From an uncultured Burkholderiales bacterium (lineage in GTDB: Bacteria > Pseudomonadota > Gammaproteobacteria > Burkholderiales > Burkholderiaceae_C), in the NCBI GenBank assembly GCA_903822825.1, contig CAIJQQ010000058.1:1-64000 (forward strand): a stretch of 64,000 nt of DNA. The letters are read 5' to 3'. How positions within the stretch are numbered: the first letter of the stretch is position 1; the number at the start of each line of letters is the position of its first letter. The position numbers and the translations under genes were made by a program. The notes under the pieces were generated by a model, which saw only the letters and a list, made by a program, of their open reading frames with translations, made no database searches and was not told the DNA's origin. Below, piece after piece: positions 1 through 9,640 of the stretch.

Positions 1-875
1 CCGATGATGCCAAAGTGGTTGCGCGTGGGCTTCATGAACACCGGCACGGCACCGGTCATGATGATGGCGTGCAAGATGGACTTGTGGCAGTTGCGGTCCA
101 CCACCACCACATCACCTGGCGCCACGGTATGGTGCCAAACGATTTTGTTGGAGGTGCTGGTGCCGTTGGTGACGAAAAAGCAATGGTCCGCGTTGAAAAT
201 GCGCGCGGCGTTGCGCTCGCTCTCGCCAATCGCACCGTTGTGGTCGAGCAGTTGGCCAAGTTCTTCAACGGCATTGCACACGTCGGCGCGCAGCATGTTC
301 TCACCATAAAACTGGTGGTACATCTGGCCCACTGGGCTTTTCAAAAAGGCCACGCCACCCGAGTGACCAGGGCAATGCCAAGAGTACGAACCGTCTTCGG
401 CGTAATCGAGCAGCGCCTTGAAAAATGGGGGCTGCAGCCCTTCGAGGTAGCTTTTGGCCTCGCGGATGATGTGACGCGCCATGAACTCGGGCGTGTCTTC
501 GTACATGTGGATAAAACCATGCAGCTCGCGCAAGATGTCATTGGGCAAATGCTGGCTGGTCTTCGTTTCGCCGTAGATGTAGATCGGCACATCGGCGTTC
601 TTGCGGCGCACCTCGTCGATGAAGGCCCGCAAGTTGATGACGGCAGGGTCCAGGTCCGGGCCGGGCGTGAACTCTTCGTCGTCAATTGACAAGATGAATG
701 CACTGGCGCGGCTTTGCTGCTGGGCGAACTGCGACAGGTCGCCGTAGCTGGTCACACCCAAGACCTCAAACCCCTCGCTGGTGATGGCATCGGCCAAAGC
801 ACGGATGCCCAGACCCGATGTGTTTTCGGATCGGTAGTCTTCGTCGATGATGACAATGGGGAAACGAAATTTCAT
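1..875 (-). CDS. Orn/Lys/Arg decarboxylase, N-terminal part (cut by window edge)
   Basis: This is the first 291 codons of a large PLP-dependent basic amino acid decarboxylase (fold type I), which makes a polyamine or cadaverine/agmatine from ornithine, lysine or arginine. Residues 1-130 look like the receiver-like wing domain of the long bacterial enzymes. The start of the catalytic domain follows, with HCPGHSGG at 167-174, the NGTSTSNK phosphate-binding stretch at 237-244 and DRNCHKS at 260-266. The PLP-binding lysine lies beyond the left edge, so the substrate cannot be assigned. The ATG at 873-875 was chosen because the protein begins MKFRFPIVIIDED, typical of the wing domain. The gene points away from tRNA-Ser, 70 bases off. 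Confidence 0.88.
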   Translation of the reverse strand, partial: MKFRFPIVIIDEDYRSENTSGLGIRALADAITSEGFEVLGVTSYGDLSQFAQQQSRASAFILSIDDEEFTPGPDLDPAVINLRAFIDEVRRKNADVPIYIYGETKTSQHLPNDILRELHGFIHMYEDTPEFMARHIIREAKSYLEGLQPPFFKALLDYAEDGSYSWHCPGHSGGVAFLKSPVGQMYHQFYGENMLRADVCNAVEELGQLLDHNGAIGESERNAARIFNADHCFFVTNGTSTSNKIVWHHTVAPGDVVVVDRNCHKSILHAIIMTGAVPVFMKPTRNHFGII

Positions 876-929
876 GCTGAGCAGACCGGACAGGCCCCGA
901 AAATGGAGAAACAGGCGCGAAGTTTAAGC

Positions 930-935
930 TACAAT
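930..935 (+). promoter_or_regulatory. -10 box for tRNA-Ser
   Basis: TACAAT lies 10 bases before the tRNA 5' end, the right distance for a sigma70 -10 element with a very short leader. I see no good -35 box 17 bases upstream. Confidence 0.45.
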
Positions 936-945
936 TCCCTGCTTC

Positions 946-1036
946 GGAGCGGTGGATGAGTGGTTTAAGTCGCACGCCTGGAAAGCGTGTGTGGGTTCAT
1001 AGCCCACCGCGGGTTCGAATCCCGCCTGCTCCGCCA
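946..1036 (+). tRNA. tRNA-Ser(GGA)
   Basis: A 91-base class II tRNA. The acceptor stem GGAGCGG pairs with CTGCTCC (one G-T wobble). The anticodon loop CTGGAAA carries GGA, which reads UCC/UCU serine codons. There is a long variable arm, GGTTCGAAT in the T arm, and an encoded CCA at 1034-1036. Confidence 0.97.
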
Positions 1037-1041
1037 GAACA

Positions 1042-1073
1042 AAGCCCCAAGCCCAATGGCTTGGGGCTTTTTT
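1042..1073 (+). terminator. Rho-independent terminator after tRNA-Ser
   Basis: A perfect 10-bp stem (AAGCCCCAAG at 1042-1051 with CTTGGGGCTT at 1060-1069) closes an 8-base loop and runs into T residues. It begins 5 bases after the tRNA CCA and ends 34 bases before the MFS gene, so it separates the two units. Confidence 0.93.
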
Positions 1074-1107
1074 ACGTTTGAATCTTCAAGACAGTTCAAC
1101 AGATCGC

Positions 1108-2355
1108 ATGAACATCCCGTCTGACAGCCTGTTTCTTATCCCGGGCTACGCACGCCTTTGGGGCTCGATCCTTCTGAGCAATCTGGGGGCTCAGCTCACC
1201 ATGATCGTGCTGCCATTGACTGCGGTGGTCTTGCTGCATGCCAGCCCCACCCAAATGGGTCTGTTGGGTGCCATGGAGTTGCTGCCTTTTGCGATCCTGT
1301 CATTGCCTGCGGGCGTCTATCTGGACCGCATCCGCAAGCTGCCGGTTTACATTGCGGGCGAACTGCTGATGGCCGCCATGCTGGTGTCGGTGCCGATCGC
1401 CTGGAAACTCGATATGTTGAGCATGGGCTGGCTCTATGTGGTGGGCATTGGCGCTGGCGTGGTTTACACGGTGGCAGGATCGGCATCGCAAATCGTGCTC
1501 ACCCAATTGGTGGGTCGTGATCAACTGGTCAAAGCCCATGCACAAAACGCCATTGCAGCTTCAAGCGCAGAGGTCATTGGTCCCGGTATTGCGGGCCTTT
1601 TGATCAAGCTTTTGGGCGGGCCATTGACTTTGCTGGTCGACTGCTTTTTGGTGCTTTGCTCAGCACTCATGCTCAAGGGACTGCGTATCCAGGAAAAACT
1701 CACGCACTCTGAGCACACCCATTTCTGGGGCCAACTCCAGGCAGGCCTGGCCTTTGTGCGCAGTCAGCCCCTGCTGATTCACAGCGCGCTGGTGGTTGGT
1801 GCTTGGCAATTTTTCGCTCAGATGGCCATGTCGATTCAAGTGATCTACGCCATACGCGAGCTGGGCATGAGCGAAGAGCACCTGTCGATGAGCTATGTGG
1901 CTTTGGGTGTGGGCTCGATTGCCGTGGGGCTGACTGGCGCTCGACTGTCCAAGGCCATTGGCCCGGGACCCGCCTTGTTGCTGGGCGTTGGCCTGACCGG
2001 CTTGGGCTGGATTCAATTGGCGCTGTTTAAAGAGCAGATTCCGGCCACCGTTGGCTTTGCTTTGATGCTGATGGGATTTGCTGCGGGCGCCACATTGCTG
2101 TTCATCAATTTTCTGGCGATCAGGCAATCGGTCACGCCCTCGCCCATGCTGGGCCGCATGACCACCACCATGCGTTGGCTGATCTTGTTGCCCGCTGGGC
2201 CAGGTGCTTTGCTCGGAGGCTGGCTGGGCGAGCACACCGCGATGTCGACGCCCCTGTTGCTGGCGGGCGTGGGGGCCATGCTCACGGCGGTTGTGGGCTT
2301 GGGCTTGACCCGTTTGAGGCACCTGCGCGTGCTGCCGAGTTCGCCTGTGGGCTGA
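1108..2355 (+). CDS. MFS transporter
   Basis: A 415-residue integral membrane protein of the major facilitator superfamily, in the EntS/MFS_3-like exporter group. The first half has repeated hydrophobic helices, and a basic loop near residues 65-75 (LDRIRKL) matches the conserved loop between helices 2 and 3. The second half repeats the pattern from about residue 215. The substrate cannot be read from the sequence. The ATG at 1108 fits the usual 'PGYARLWGS' N terminus; an in-frame TTG ten codons upstream is less likely. It is a single gene between the tRNA-Ser terminator and a convergent ATPase gene 27 bases away. Confidence 0.85.
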   Translation: MNIPSDSLFLIPGYARLWGSILLSNLGAQLTMIVLPLTAVVLLHASPTQMGLLGAMELLPFAILSLPAGVYLDRIRKLPVYIAGELLMAAMLVSVPIAWKLDMLSMGWLYVVGIGAGVVYTVAGSASQIVLTQLVGRDQLVKAHAQNAIAASSAEVIGPGIAGLLIKLLGGPLTLLVDCFLVLCSALMLKGLRIQEKLTHSEHTHFWGQLQAGLAFVRSQPLLIHSALVVGAWQFFAQMAMSIQVIYAIRELGMSEEHLSMSYVALGVGSIAVGLTGARLSKAIGPGPALLLGVGLTGLGWIQLALFKEQIPATVGFALMLMGFAAGATLLFINFLAIRQSVTPSPMLGRMTTTMRWLILLPAGPGALLGGWLGEHTAMSTPLLLAGVGAMLTAVVGLGLTRLRHLRVLPSSPVG

Positions 2356-2382
2356 GGCCACCCGGACCCATTGGGCCCAAGC

Positions 2383-4074
2383 TCAAGCCAGCGCAGCAGC
2401 GCGCTCTGGTGTCCACCCTTTGGGGATGGCACCCAACAACTCCTGGGTGTAGGGGTGCTGCGGATTGGCGTAAATGTCTGCGGCTGCGCCCCGCTCCACA
2501 ATGTCGCCCTGCTTCATGACGATCATCTGATCGGACATGAAGCGCACCACGTCCAGATCGTGCGAAATGAAGAGGTAGGCCAGAGAAAACTCTTTTTGCA
2601 AGTCCTTGAGCAGATTCAGGATGGTGGCCTGCACGCTCACATCGAGGGCACTCACCGATTCATCGCACACCACGATCTCGGGCTGAAGAATCAAGCTGCG
2701 GGCAATCGAAATGCGTTGCCGTTGTCCGCCTGAGAATTCGTGTGGGTATTTGTTCAACGCATTGGCCCCCAGGCCCACGCGCTCGAGCCATTCCAGCACC
2801 AGGGCTTGCCTGCCGGCTTCATCACCGCCCAGGCCGTGAATCTTCAGTGGTTCTTCCAGAATCCGCCCGACCGTGAAGCGAGGATTCAAACTGGCATAAG
2901 GGTTCTGGAAAATGATCTGGACTTTTTTGCGCATGGCACGAATTTGCGCCGCACTTTGCCCGGTCAAGGGGTGTCCTTCCAGGGTGACGACGCCGCGCGT
3001 GACTTGCAGCAATTGCGCGAGCATCAAACCCAAAGTGGATTTGCCGGAACCGGATTCACCCACTACGCCCAAGGTCTCGCCCCGGCGCAATGAAAAACTT
3101 GCATCCTGCACGGCATGCACGGTCTTGCGCGACAACAAGCCCGTCTTGATGACATAGTCTTTGGCCAGGCTGTCCACCGTCAACAGCACCTCGCCGCCAG
3201 TCACTGCCGGGGCCTTGGGCGTCAGCGTGCGGCCCGCAGGGTTCATGAAGTCTTCAATGACTGGCAAACGGTCGTAAGCCTGGTTCAGGCGAGGACGGCA
3301 AGCCAGCAGCGCTTGCGTATAAGCATCCTGGGGGTGATTGAAAATTTCAGACACCGAGCCTGCTTCGCGAACTTCGCCGTGGCGCATGACCACGACTTCG
3401 TGTGCCAACTCGGCCACCAAACCCAGATCGTGGCTGATGAAGAGCATGCTCATCTTGTGTTTGTCTTGCAAGCGCACCAACAGTTCGATGATCTGGCGCT
3501 GCACCGTCACGTCGAGCGCAGTCGTAGGCTCATCTGCAATCAGCAAGCGGGGTTGGCAAGCGATGGCAATCGCAATCATCACACGCTGCTGCTGACCGCC
3601 GGACAACTCGTGCGGATAGGCGTTGATGCGGTTGGCTGGATCTGGGATGCCGACTTCGTCGAGCACCGCCTTGGTCTGCTCCCAAGCCTGCTTGGGGCTC
3701 AAGCCCAGATGCAGCATCAACACTTCGGCAATTTGATGGCCGATGGTCTTGACCGGATTGAGCGAACTCATCGGGTCCTGGAAAACAGTGGTGATCTCCT
3801 TGCCGCGCAGTTTGCGCAGTTCGGCGTCGGAAAGTTGGAGCAGATCGACACCCCCACTGATGATCTGGCTGGCTGGATCGATCACCGCGTTGTCGGGCAA
3901 CAAGCGGGAAATGCTCAGGGCACTGACGCTCTTGCCACTGCCCGACTCACCGACCAGCGCCAGCGTGCGCTGCTCTGGCACAGAAAAACTGACGCCGTGC
4001 AGGGCATGCTGAACACCAGCGCGCCCCATGTCGAACGAAACTTTGAGATTTTTGACTTGAAGTGTTGCGGTCAT
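2383..4074 (-). CDS. Peptide ABC transporter, double ATP-binding protein
   Basis: A 563-residue cytoplasmic ATPase with two complete nucleotide-binding domains fused in tandem, as in YejF/GsiA and other peptide/nickel (Opp/Dpp) importers. The first domain has Walker A GESGSGKS at 42-49, signature LSGGQQQR near 158 and Walker B LLIADEP near 178. The second has GESGSGKS at 339-346, FSGGQRQR and Walker B IVVCDES. The ATG at 4074 begins [10 protein letters not shown]; upstream in-frame sequence overlaps the permease gene and does not look coding. It lies 11 bases after the permease gene at 4086-5138 and is presumably cotranscribed with it, so both ATPases would serve these two permeases. Confidence 0.93.
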   Translation of the reverse strand: MTATLQVKNLKVSFDMGRAGVQHALHGVSFSVPEQRTLALVGESGSGKSVSALSISRLLPDNAVIDPASQIISGGVDLLQLSDAELRKLRGKEITTVFQDPMSSLNPVKTIGHQIAEVLMLHLGLSPKQAWEQTKAVLDEVGIPDPANRINAYPHELSGGQQQRVMIAIAIACQPRLLIADEPTTALDVTVQRQIIELLVRLQDKHKMSMLFISHDLGLVAELAHEVVVMRHGEVREAGSVSEIFNHPQDAYTQALLACRPRLNQAYDRLPVIEDFMNPAGRTLTPKAPAVTGGEVLLTVDSLAKDYVIKTGLLSRKTVHAVQDASFSLRRGETLGVVGESGSGKSTLGLMLAQLLQVTRGVVTLEGHPLTGQSAAQIRAMRKKVQIIFQNPYASLNPRFTVGRILEEPLKIHGLGGDEAGRQALVLEWLERVGLGANALNKYPHEFSGGQRQRISIARSLILQPEIVVCDESVSALDVSVQATILNLLKDLQKEFSLAYLFISHDLDVVRFMSDQMIVMKQGDIVERGAAADIYANPQHPYTQELLGAIPKGWTPERAAALA

Positions 4075-4085
4075 ATCAAAAGCCT

Positions 4086-5138
4086 TCAGCGGATCTTGGG
4101 GTCCAGCGCATCGCGCAAGGCATCGGTGAACATGGCAAAAGCGGTGACAAAGATGGCCATCATGCTGGTGGCCGCCACAAACTGCCACCAAATGCCCAAA
4201 ATCAGCTCGGTCTGAGACTCCGAGAGCATCGTGCCCCAGCTGACCATGTCGATCGACACCCCCAAGCCGAGGAAAGACAAGATCACTTCGGCCTTGATGA
4301 AGCCCACCACATGCAAGCTCAGCTGAACCAGAATCACATGGCTGACGTTGGGCAAGATGTGCACAAACAGGCGCGAAAAATGGCTCGCGCCAATGGCCTC
4401 TGCCGCACGCACATAGTCGCGTGAGCGGTGCTTGATGTATTCGGCCCGCACCAGTCGGTAGATGCCCGTCCAACCCACCAAGCTCAAGATCACGACGACG
4501 TTCATGATGCCGTTGGAGAACACCTTGGCCAGAGGCCCGGACTTGAACACCGCCGCCAATGCAAAAATCAGCAGCACATAGGGGATGGCGTTGAAGACGT
4601 TGTAAATCCATTCCAAGGTGTCATCGATCGCACCACCAAAATAGCCGCCAACAGCCCCCAAGACCGTGCCGATCAGCGTGGCCATCAAGGCTGCGGTCAA
4701 TCCCACCAGAATGGAAATTTGCGCGCCTTTGATCGCTTTTTTCATCACGTCCCGGCCAATGCGGTCACCGCCCCAAGGCAAGGTGTCTTGTTTGATCTGA
4801 TTGGGAATGGTCACACCCGAGGTCTTTTGCTGCCACTTGTCGTAGTAAGGCGCCAAAGGGTCGATGTCCGACATGTCCAACTGCCTCACAGGGGCTTGTG
4901 CCACCTGCTCGGCTTTGACATCGGCTTTTGCACCGACAACATTCGGGGGAGCAAATGGCTTGCCGATTTCTTCTTGCCAGTCGTTGCCCACCCAGCCGAA
5001 CTGCGCAGACAGCACCAGTGCAAAAAAAAGTCCCACCACCAACAAAGATCCCATGCCGGTCTTGTCGCTGCGGAAACGCTCGACCACTTGGGCCCAGAGC
5101 GAATTGGAACGACGATTGGAAACCATGACGGCGCTCAT
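4086..5138 (-). CDS. Peptide ABC transporter permease (DppC/OppC type)
   Basis: A 350-residue inner-membrane permease of the BPD_transp_1 family. After a first transmembrane helix (about residues 30-50) comes a long periplasmic segment (about 50-130), then the core helices. The EAA loop, the contact site for the ATPase, is visible as YVRAAEAIGASHFSRLFVHILPN. The C terminus DALRDALDPKIR is typical of OppC/DppC. It overlaps the upstream permease gene by four bases (ATGA), so translation is coupled. It partners the OppB-like permease and the double ATPase. The periplasmic insert is longer than in the second OppC-like protein of this window (10536-11411). Confidence 0.92.
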   Translation of the reverse strand: MSAVMVSNRRSNSLWAQVVERFRSDKTGMGSLLVVGLFFALVLSAQFGWVGNDWQEEIGKPFAPPNVVGAKADVKAEQVAQAPVRQLDMSDIDPLAPYYDKWQQKTSGVTIPNQIKQDTLPWGGDRIGRDVMKKAIKGAQISILVGLTAALMATLIGTVLGAVGGYFGGAIDDTLEWIYNVFNAIPYVLLIFALAAVFKSGPLAKVFSNGIMNVVVILSLVGWTGIYRLVRAEYIKHRSRDYVRAAEAIGASHFSRLFVHILPNVSHVILVQLSLHVVGFIKAEVILSFLGLGVSIDMVSWGTMLSESQTELILGIWWQFVAATSMMAIFVTAFAMFTDALRDALDPKIR

Positions 5139-6073
5139 TTGAGTTTCACGCGGGGGTCAACCCACTGGTAAAGGACATCGGTCAACAAGTTGATGACCAT
5201 GGTGAGCGCCGCCAGATAAATGGTGGCCGCCTGAATGACCGGGTAGTCGCTTCGGTTGACCGCGGTGTAGACCTCGCGCCCCAAACCGGGGATAGAGAAA
5301 AACACTTCGATGAGGAATGAACCAATGAAGATGCTGGGCAATTGCGTCCCCACATTGGTCAGGATCGGAATCAAAGCGTTGGGCAGCACATGCTTGAATA
5401 GCACGGCCTCTTCTGACAGCCCTTTGGACCGTGCAGTGCGCACATAGTCCTGGTTGATTTCATCCAGGAAAAAGCTGCGGTACAGCCGGGTGTGGGGTCC
5501 CAGGCTGACGATGACCGCCAGCAAAACAGGCAAAGGCGCGTACACGCTCAAGTTGGTCCACACGCTGTTGCTCCAGCCCTGCACCGGGAACCAGCCCAGC
5601 ACAAAGGCAAACAGGTACTGGCCAAAAATGACATAGACCAGAAAACTGATGGACATGGCCATCGTGCAAATGACCATGACCGCCTTGTCAGTCAATGTGC
5701 CACGCACATAGGCCACGGCCAGACCCGCCAAAGTGCCCAGCAGCACTTCGATCACCAAAATCGGCGTCATCACCGTCAAGGTCGCAGGCAGCCGCGTCTG
5801 GAATATTTTGGCCACCGACTCGTTGGTCGCCCAGCTGTTGCCCCAGTCAAATGTGGCAACTTTGAGCATGAATTGCCACATCTGTTGCCACAGGGGCAGG
5901 TCCAGCCCCAACTGCTTACGGATGGAGTCAATCTGTTCTTGAGAGGCGTTCATGCCCGCCAATATTTCGGCAGGGTCACCGCCAAAATAATGAAAAAGAA
6001 GGAATACCAACAGCATGACGCCCAACAAAGTAGGAATCATCTGCAAGATGCGTCTGACTAGAAAATTCAGCAT
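5135..6073 (-). CDS. Peptide ABC transporter permease (DppB/OppB type)
   Basis: A 312-residue inner-membrane permease, the first gene of the minus-strand transporter operon. It starts MLNFLVRRILQMIPTLLG, the conserved OppB/DppB first helix. It carries the EAA loop DYVRTARSKGLSEEAVLFKHVLPN and ends VLYQWVDPRVKLK, all family hallmarks. The start is 89 bases from the divergent substrate-binding protein gene at 6163. The minus-strand operon has no binding protein of its own, so one of the two binding proteins across the divergent promoter probably delivers substrate to it (inference). Confidence 0.92.
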   Translation of the reverse strand: MLNFLVRRILQMIPTLLGVMLLVFLLFHYFGGDPAEILAGMNASQEQIDSIRKQLGLDLPLWQQMWQFMLKVATFDWGNSWATNESVAKIFQTRLPATLTVMTPILVIEVLLGTLAGLAVAYVRGTLTDKAVMVICTMAMSISFLVYVIFGQYLFAFVLGWFPVQGWSNSVWTNLSVYAPLPVLLAVIVSLGPHTRLYRSFFLDEINQDYVRTARSKGLSEEAVLFKHVLPNALIPILTNVGTQLPSIFIGSFLIEVFFSIPGLGREVYTAVNRSDYPVIQAATIYLAALTMVINLLTDVLYQWVDPRVKLK

Positions 6074-6162
6074 GGTCGGGAAAGTGCTCGATTGACCGAT
6101 TCAAACCGGTGAGGCACTATTATTTGCTCTAAAGTTGTTCATTTTTCTAAGTGTTTGCCTTG
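6074..6162. promoter_or_regulatory. Divergent promoter region between two peptide transporter operons
   Basis: This 89-base AT-rich gap must hold promoters for both transporter operons. Toward the plus strand, TTGACC at 6092-6097 could be a -35 box, followed by CACTAT (17-base spacer) or TATTAT at 6118-6123 (20-base spacer) as the -10. No single operator is obvious. Confidence 0.5.
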
Positions 6163-7971
6163 ATGTTCTCCCGACTCATTACCCCTGCCCTGGCATTTGT
6201 CTGTGGTGTCGCTTGCATCACAAGCCATGCCCAAACCAGCCAACCCAATGAAAAAGTTTTCCGTTATGCCTTCGCGGCAGCTGAAACAGGGTTTGACCCA
6301 GCGCAGCTCTCGGACTTGTACTCGCGGATCCTCACCGCCAACATGTTCGATGCGCTCTACACCTACGACTACTTGGCCCGGCCCCTGGTCATTCGGCCCA
6401 ACTTGGCCGCAGGCATGCCCGAGGTGTCAGCCGATTTCAAGACCTACACCGTCAAACTCAAACCGGGTGTGTATTTTTCTGACGACGCCGCATTCAAGGG
6501 CAAAAAGCGTGAACTGGTGGCCAGCGATGTGGTCTACACCTACAAGCGCATTTTTGACCCCAAAAACAAAAGCCCCAGCGTGAGCGGTTTGCGGGAGGAA
6601 AAAATCCTTGGCATGGAAGAGTTGCGAGACCAAGCCACCAAAACGGGCAAGTTCGATTACGACCGTGAGATCGAGGGATTGCGCGCCCTGGACAAATACA
6701 CGGTCCAGTTCAAGCTCGGGGAGGTTCGGCCCCGTTTCATGGAGGCATTGACCGACCCCGGCATCTTGGGCATCGTCGCGCGTGAAGTGGTCGAAACCTA
6801 CGGCGACCGCATCATGGAACACCCCGTGGGCACTGGCCCATTCAAGCTGAGCGAATGGCGCAGGTCGTCCAAAATCACCTTTGTGCGCAACCCCAATTAC
6901 CGCGAAGAATATTTCGACGCCACAGCCTCTGCCGACTCGCCACTGGCCCAACAGGTGGCCTCACAGATGAAGGGGCGCAAGCTGCCCCAGATCGACAAAG
7001 TCGAGGTCTCCATCATTGAAGAAGCCCAACCTCGCTGGCTCGCTTTTTTGGGCAACGAGCACGATTTGATGGAGCGTCTGCCGGCCGCTTATGTGAACGT
7101 GGCCATTCCCCAAAACAAACTGGCACCCAACCTGCAAAAGCGTGGCATCCAGATGCAACGCAGCTTTTTGGGTGATGTGACTTTCATTTATTTCGGCATG
7201 GAAAACCCCATCGTGGGGGGCTATTCGCCTGAGAAAATCGCCCTGCGGCGGGCCATCTCTTTGGGCCAGAATTCTGCTGAAGAGGTGCGTTTGCCCAGGC
7301 GTGGACAAGCCGTGGTCGCCCAAGGGCCCATCATGCCCCTGTCCTCCGCTTACGACCCGAACATGCGATCGGAAATGGGGGTCTTTGACCGCGCCAAAGC
7401 CATCGCCTTGCTCGACTTGTTTGGCTACACCGACAAAGACGGTGACGGTTGGCGCGACCTGCCCGATGGCAAGCCTCTGACCCTCGAGTACTCCACCACA
7501 ACATCGGCAGACTACCGCGAACTCAACGAAATCTGGAAGAAAAACATGGATGCCATCGGCATCCGTGTGGCATTCAAATACGGACAATGGCCCGAGCTGC
7601 TCAAGGCTTCACGCAACGGCAAGCTGATGATGTGGGGCCTGGGCTTGAGCGGTGGATCGCCCGATGGCGCAGGGGTCTTGGCACTGGGCTACAGCGAATC
7701 CAAAGGCCAACAAAACCATGCGCGCTTCAGTTTGCCTGAGTACGATGAGATTTACCGCCAAATCAACCGCTTGCCCGACGGGCCTGAGCGCAAAGAATTG
7801 GTCGACAAAGCCATCAAGATTTTGGTGGCTTATATGCCCTACAAATTTGTGACCCACCGCATCGTGACCGATTTGACTCACCCAGCAGTCCAGGGCTACG
7901 TGCGCAACCCCGTTGCACGTGACTTTTGGAAATACATCGACATCGACTCGCAAAAAGGACCCAAACCCTGA
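6163..7971 (+). CDS. Extracellular substrate-binding protein, family 5 (peptide type), long form
   Basis: A 602-residue SBP_bac_5 periplasmic binding protein. Residues 1-21 form a signal peptide (hydrophobic core ending SHAQ). The mature part has the family layout: FRYAFAAAETGFDPAQLSD near the N terminus and the GTGPFKLSEW block that marks cluster C peptide-binding proteins. The ATG at 6163 gives a clean signal peptide; a GTG four codons upstream is the alternative. It is followed directly by a second binding protein gene with stop and start sharing one base (TGATG). The ligand is unknown; di- or oligopeptides are the default family assignment. Confidence 0.87.
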   Translation: MFSRLITPALAFVCGVACITSHAQTSQPNEKVFRYAFAAAETGFDPAQLSDLYSRILTANMFDALYTYDYLARPLVIRPNLAAGMPEVSADFKTYTVKLKPGVYFSDDAAFKGKKRELVASDVVYTYKRIFDPKNKSPSVSGLREEKILGMEELRDQATKTGKFDYDREIEGLRALDKYTVQFKLGEVRPRFMEALTDPGILGIVAREVVETYGDRIMEHPVGTGPFKLSEWRRSSKITFVRNPNYREEYFDATASADSPLAQQVASQMKGRKLPQIDKVEVSIIEEAQPRWLAFLGNEHDLMERLPAAYVNVAIPQNKLAPNLQKRGIQMQRSFLGDVTFIYFGMENPIVGGYSPEKIALRRAISLGQNSAEEVRLPRRGQAVVAQGPIMPLSSAYDPNMRSEMGVFDRAKAIALLDLFGYTDKDGDGWRDLPDGKPLTLEYSTTTSADYRELNEIWKKNMDAIGIRVAFKYGQWPELLKASRNGKLMMWGLGLSGGSPDGAGVLALGYSESKGQQNHARFSLPEYDEIYRQINRLPDGPERKELVDKAIKILVAYMPYKFVTHRIVTDLTHPAVQGYVRNPVARDFWKYIDIDSQKGPKP

Positions 7972-9590
7972 TGCACACCCTTCAACAAACTTTGCGGGCC
8001 GCCTCGTTCTGCGGTCTGCTGGCCTTGTCGGCCCTCTCTTCATTAGCGGCTACGGTCCCTGCCGGGGTTCAACTGCACGCCGAGCAAAGTCTGGTGCGCA
8101 ACAACGGCTCGGAGCCCGAAACGCTCGACCCGTCACTGATCGAATCGGTCGGCGCCGCCAACCTGATCCGTGACCTGTTTGAGGCCCTGACGGCCAGCAA
8201 CGCCCAAGGCAAGATCGTGCCTGGCGTGGCCGAAAAATGGCGTCAAGTGGACCCACTGACCTGGACATTCCAACTCAGGCCCCAAGCCAAATGGCAAAAC
8301 GGGGATCCTGTGACGGCCCAGGACTTTGTTTATTCCTTCAGGCGGCTGGTGGACCCCAAGACGGGCTCCAAATACGCGCGAACATTTGGGGATTTTTTCC
8401 TCAACGGAAAAGAAGTCTCGACAGGTCAAAAACAACCCCAAGAGCTGGGCGTTCGCGCCATCGACAAAAGCACACTTGAAATCAAAACATCCAACCCGGT
8501 GAAGTTTTTGCCCGAGCTGGTGAGCAACCCCAACCTGAGCCCCTTGCACGCCAAGTCGATCGAGAAGCTGGGCCGCGAGTGGACCAAACCCGGCAAGCTG
8601 ATGGGCAACGGCGCCTACACACTCCAAAGCTGGCAAGTCAACAGCAAAATCGTCCTCGAGAAAAGTCCCAGTTACTGGGATGCGGATCAGGTCAAGATCA
8701 ACCGCGTGACCTACCTCCCTGTGGAAGACGGCCATGTGGACGTCAAGCTGTTCGAGTCAGGGCAGAACGATTGGGTTTACATGTTGCCGCCCGGCACCTA
8801 CGAGTCGTATTTGAAAAAATACCCCAAGGACACCCGCAACACCCCTTTGCTGGCCCTGCGCTATTACGACTTTCAAACCCAATCGCCTTTCTTCAAGGAC
8901 GTGCGCGTGCGCCAAGCCCTGTCGATGGTGCTGGACCGCGACATTCTGGCTCAAAAAGTCACCGCTGACGGTCAACAGCCTGCCTATGGTTTGATCGTCA
9001 AGGGGGTGGAAGGGGCTGACCCCATCGGCTACGAATGGGCCAACTGGCCCATGGCCAAGAAGGTTGAAACCGCCAAGGCATTGCTCGCACAAGCAGGTGT
9101 CCAACCCGGCGCCAAATTCACTTTTTCGTACAACACCAGCGAGTACCACAAGAAGATGGCGATCTTTGCCGCCTCAGAATGGAAAACCAAACTCGGCCTG
9201 ACCGTGGAACTCGAAGCCATGGAGTTCAAGGTCCTCATCAAAAAACGCCACGACGGACAATTCGAAATGGCGCGGGACGGTTGGAACTCCGACTACAACG
9301 ATGCGACCAGTTTTGTGGCGCTTGTCAAATGCGATTCTGATCAGAACCACAGCCGCCATTGCAACAAGGATGCGGAGCAGCTGATTCAAAATGGCCTCAA
9401 GGAAAATGACCAAGCCAAGCGCAAAGCGGCCTTGAACGAAGCCATTCGGCTGATCATGAACGACTACCCGATCATTCCCCTGCTGCAGTATTCGCTGCCC
9501 AGGCTGGTCAAGTCTTATGTGGGTGGCTACAACACTGAAAACCAGATGGACCGGTTCCGAACGCAAGATCTGTACATCACCAAGCACTGA
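7971..9590 (+). CDS. Oligopeptide-type substrate-binding protein (OppA/MppA-like)
   Basis: A 539-residue periplasmic binding protein of the SBP_bac_5 family. It has a signal peptide (residues 1-25, ending SSLA-A). The start of the mature domain, with NNGSEPETLDPSLIES, matches OppA/MppA. Other family features are AEKWRQVDPLTWTFQLRP and, near the C terminus, DYPIIPLLQYSLPRLVK. The ATG at 7971 overlaps the stop of the preceding gene by one base, so both binding proteins come from one mRNA. A small hairpin (CAGAC at 9611-9615 with GTCTG at 9623-9627) lies between it and the permease gene, where such structures often protect binding-protein mRNA. Confidence 0.91.
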   Translation: MHTLQQTLRAASFCGLLALSALSSLAATVPAGVQLHAEQSLVRNNGSEPETLDPSLIESVGAANLIRDLFEALTASNAQGKIVPGVAEKWRQVDPLTWTFQLRPQAKWQNGDPVTAQDFVYSFRRLVDPKTGSKYARTFGDFFLNGKEVSTGQKQPQELGVRAIDKSTLEIKTSNPVKFLPELVSNPNLSPLHAKSIEKLGREWTKPGKLMGNGAYTLQSWQVNSKIVLEKSPSYWDADQVKINRVTYLPVEDGHVDVKLFESGQNDWVYMLPPGTYESYLKKYPKDTRNTPLLALRYYDFQTQSPFFKDVRVRQALSMVLDRDILAQKVTADGQQPAYGLIVKGVEGADPIGYEWANWPMAKKVETAKALLAQAGVQPGAKFTFSYNTSEYHKKMAIFAASEWKTKLGLTVELEAMEFKVLIKKRHDGQFEMARDGWNSDYNDATSFVALVKCDSDQNHSRHCNKDAEQLIQNGLKENDQAKRKAALNEAIRLIMNDYPIIPLLQYSLPRLVKSYVGGYNTENQMDRFRTQDLYITKH

Positions 9591-9640
9591 AAAATTTCTG
9601 ATCTGAGCCCCAGACCATTGCCGTCTGAAGGCTAGACTCA

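Noticed and set aside
1..689. Plus-strand open frames at the left edge
   Set aside because: They are shadows of the minus-strand decarboxylase, which continues past the window and so has no visible stop.
1078..1107. TTG start of the MFS gene ten codons upstream
   Set aside because: The codon lies next to the tRNA-Ser terminator and the added residues (NLQDSSTDR) are polar and non-family; ATG at 1108 is better.
9611..9627. CAGAC/GTCTG hairpin between the second binding protein gene and oppB as a terminator
   Set aside because: Only five base pairs and no T tract; at most an mRNA-stabilising element.
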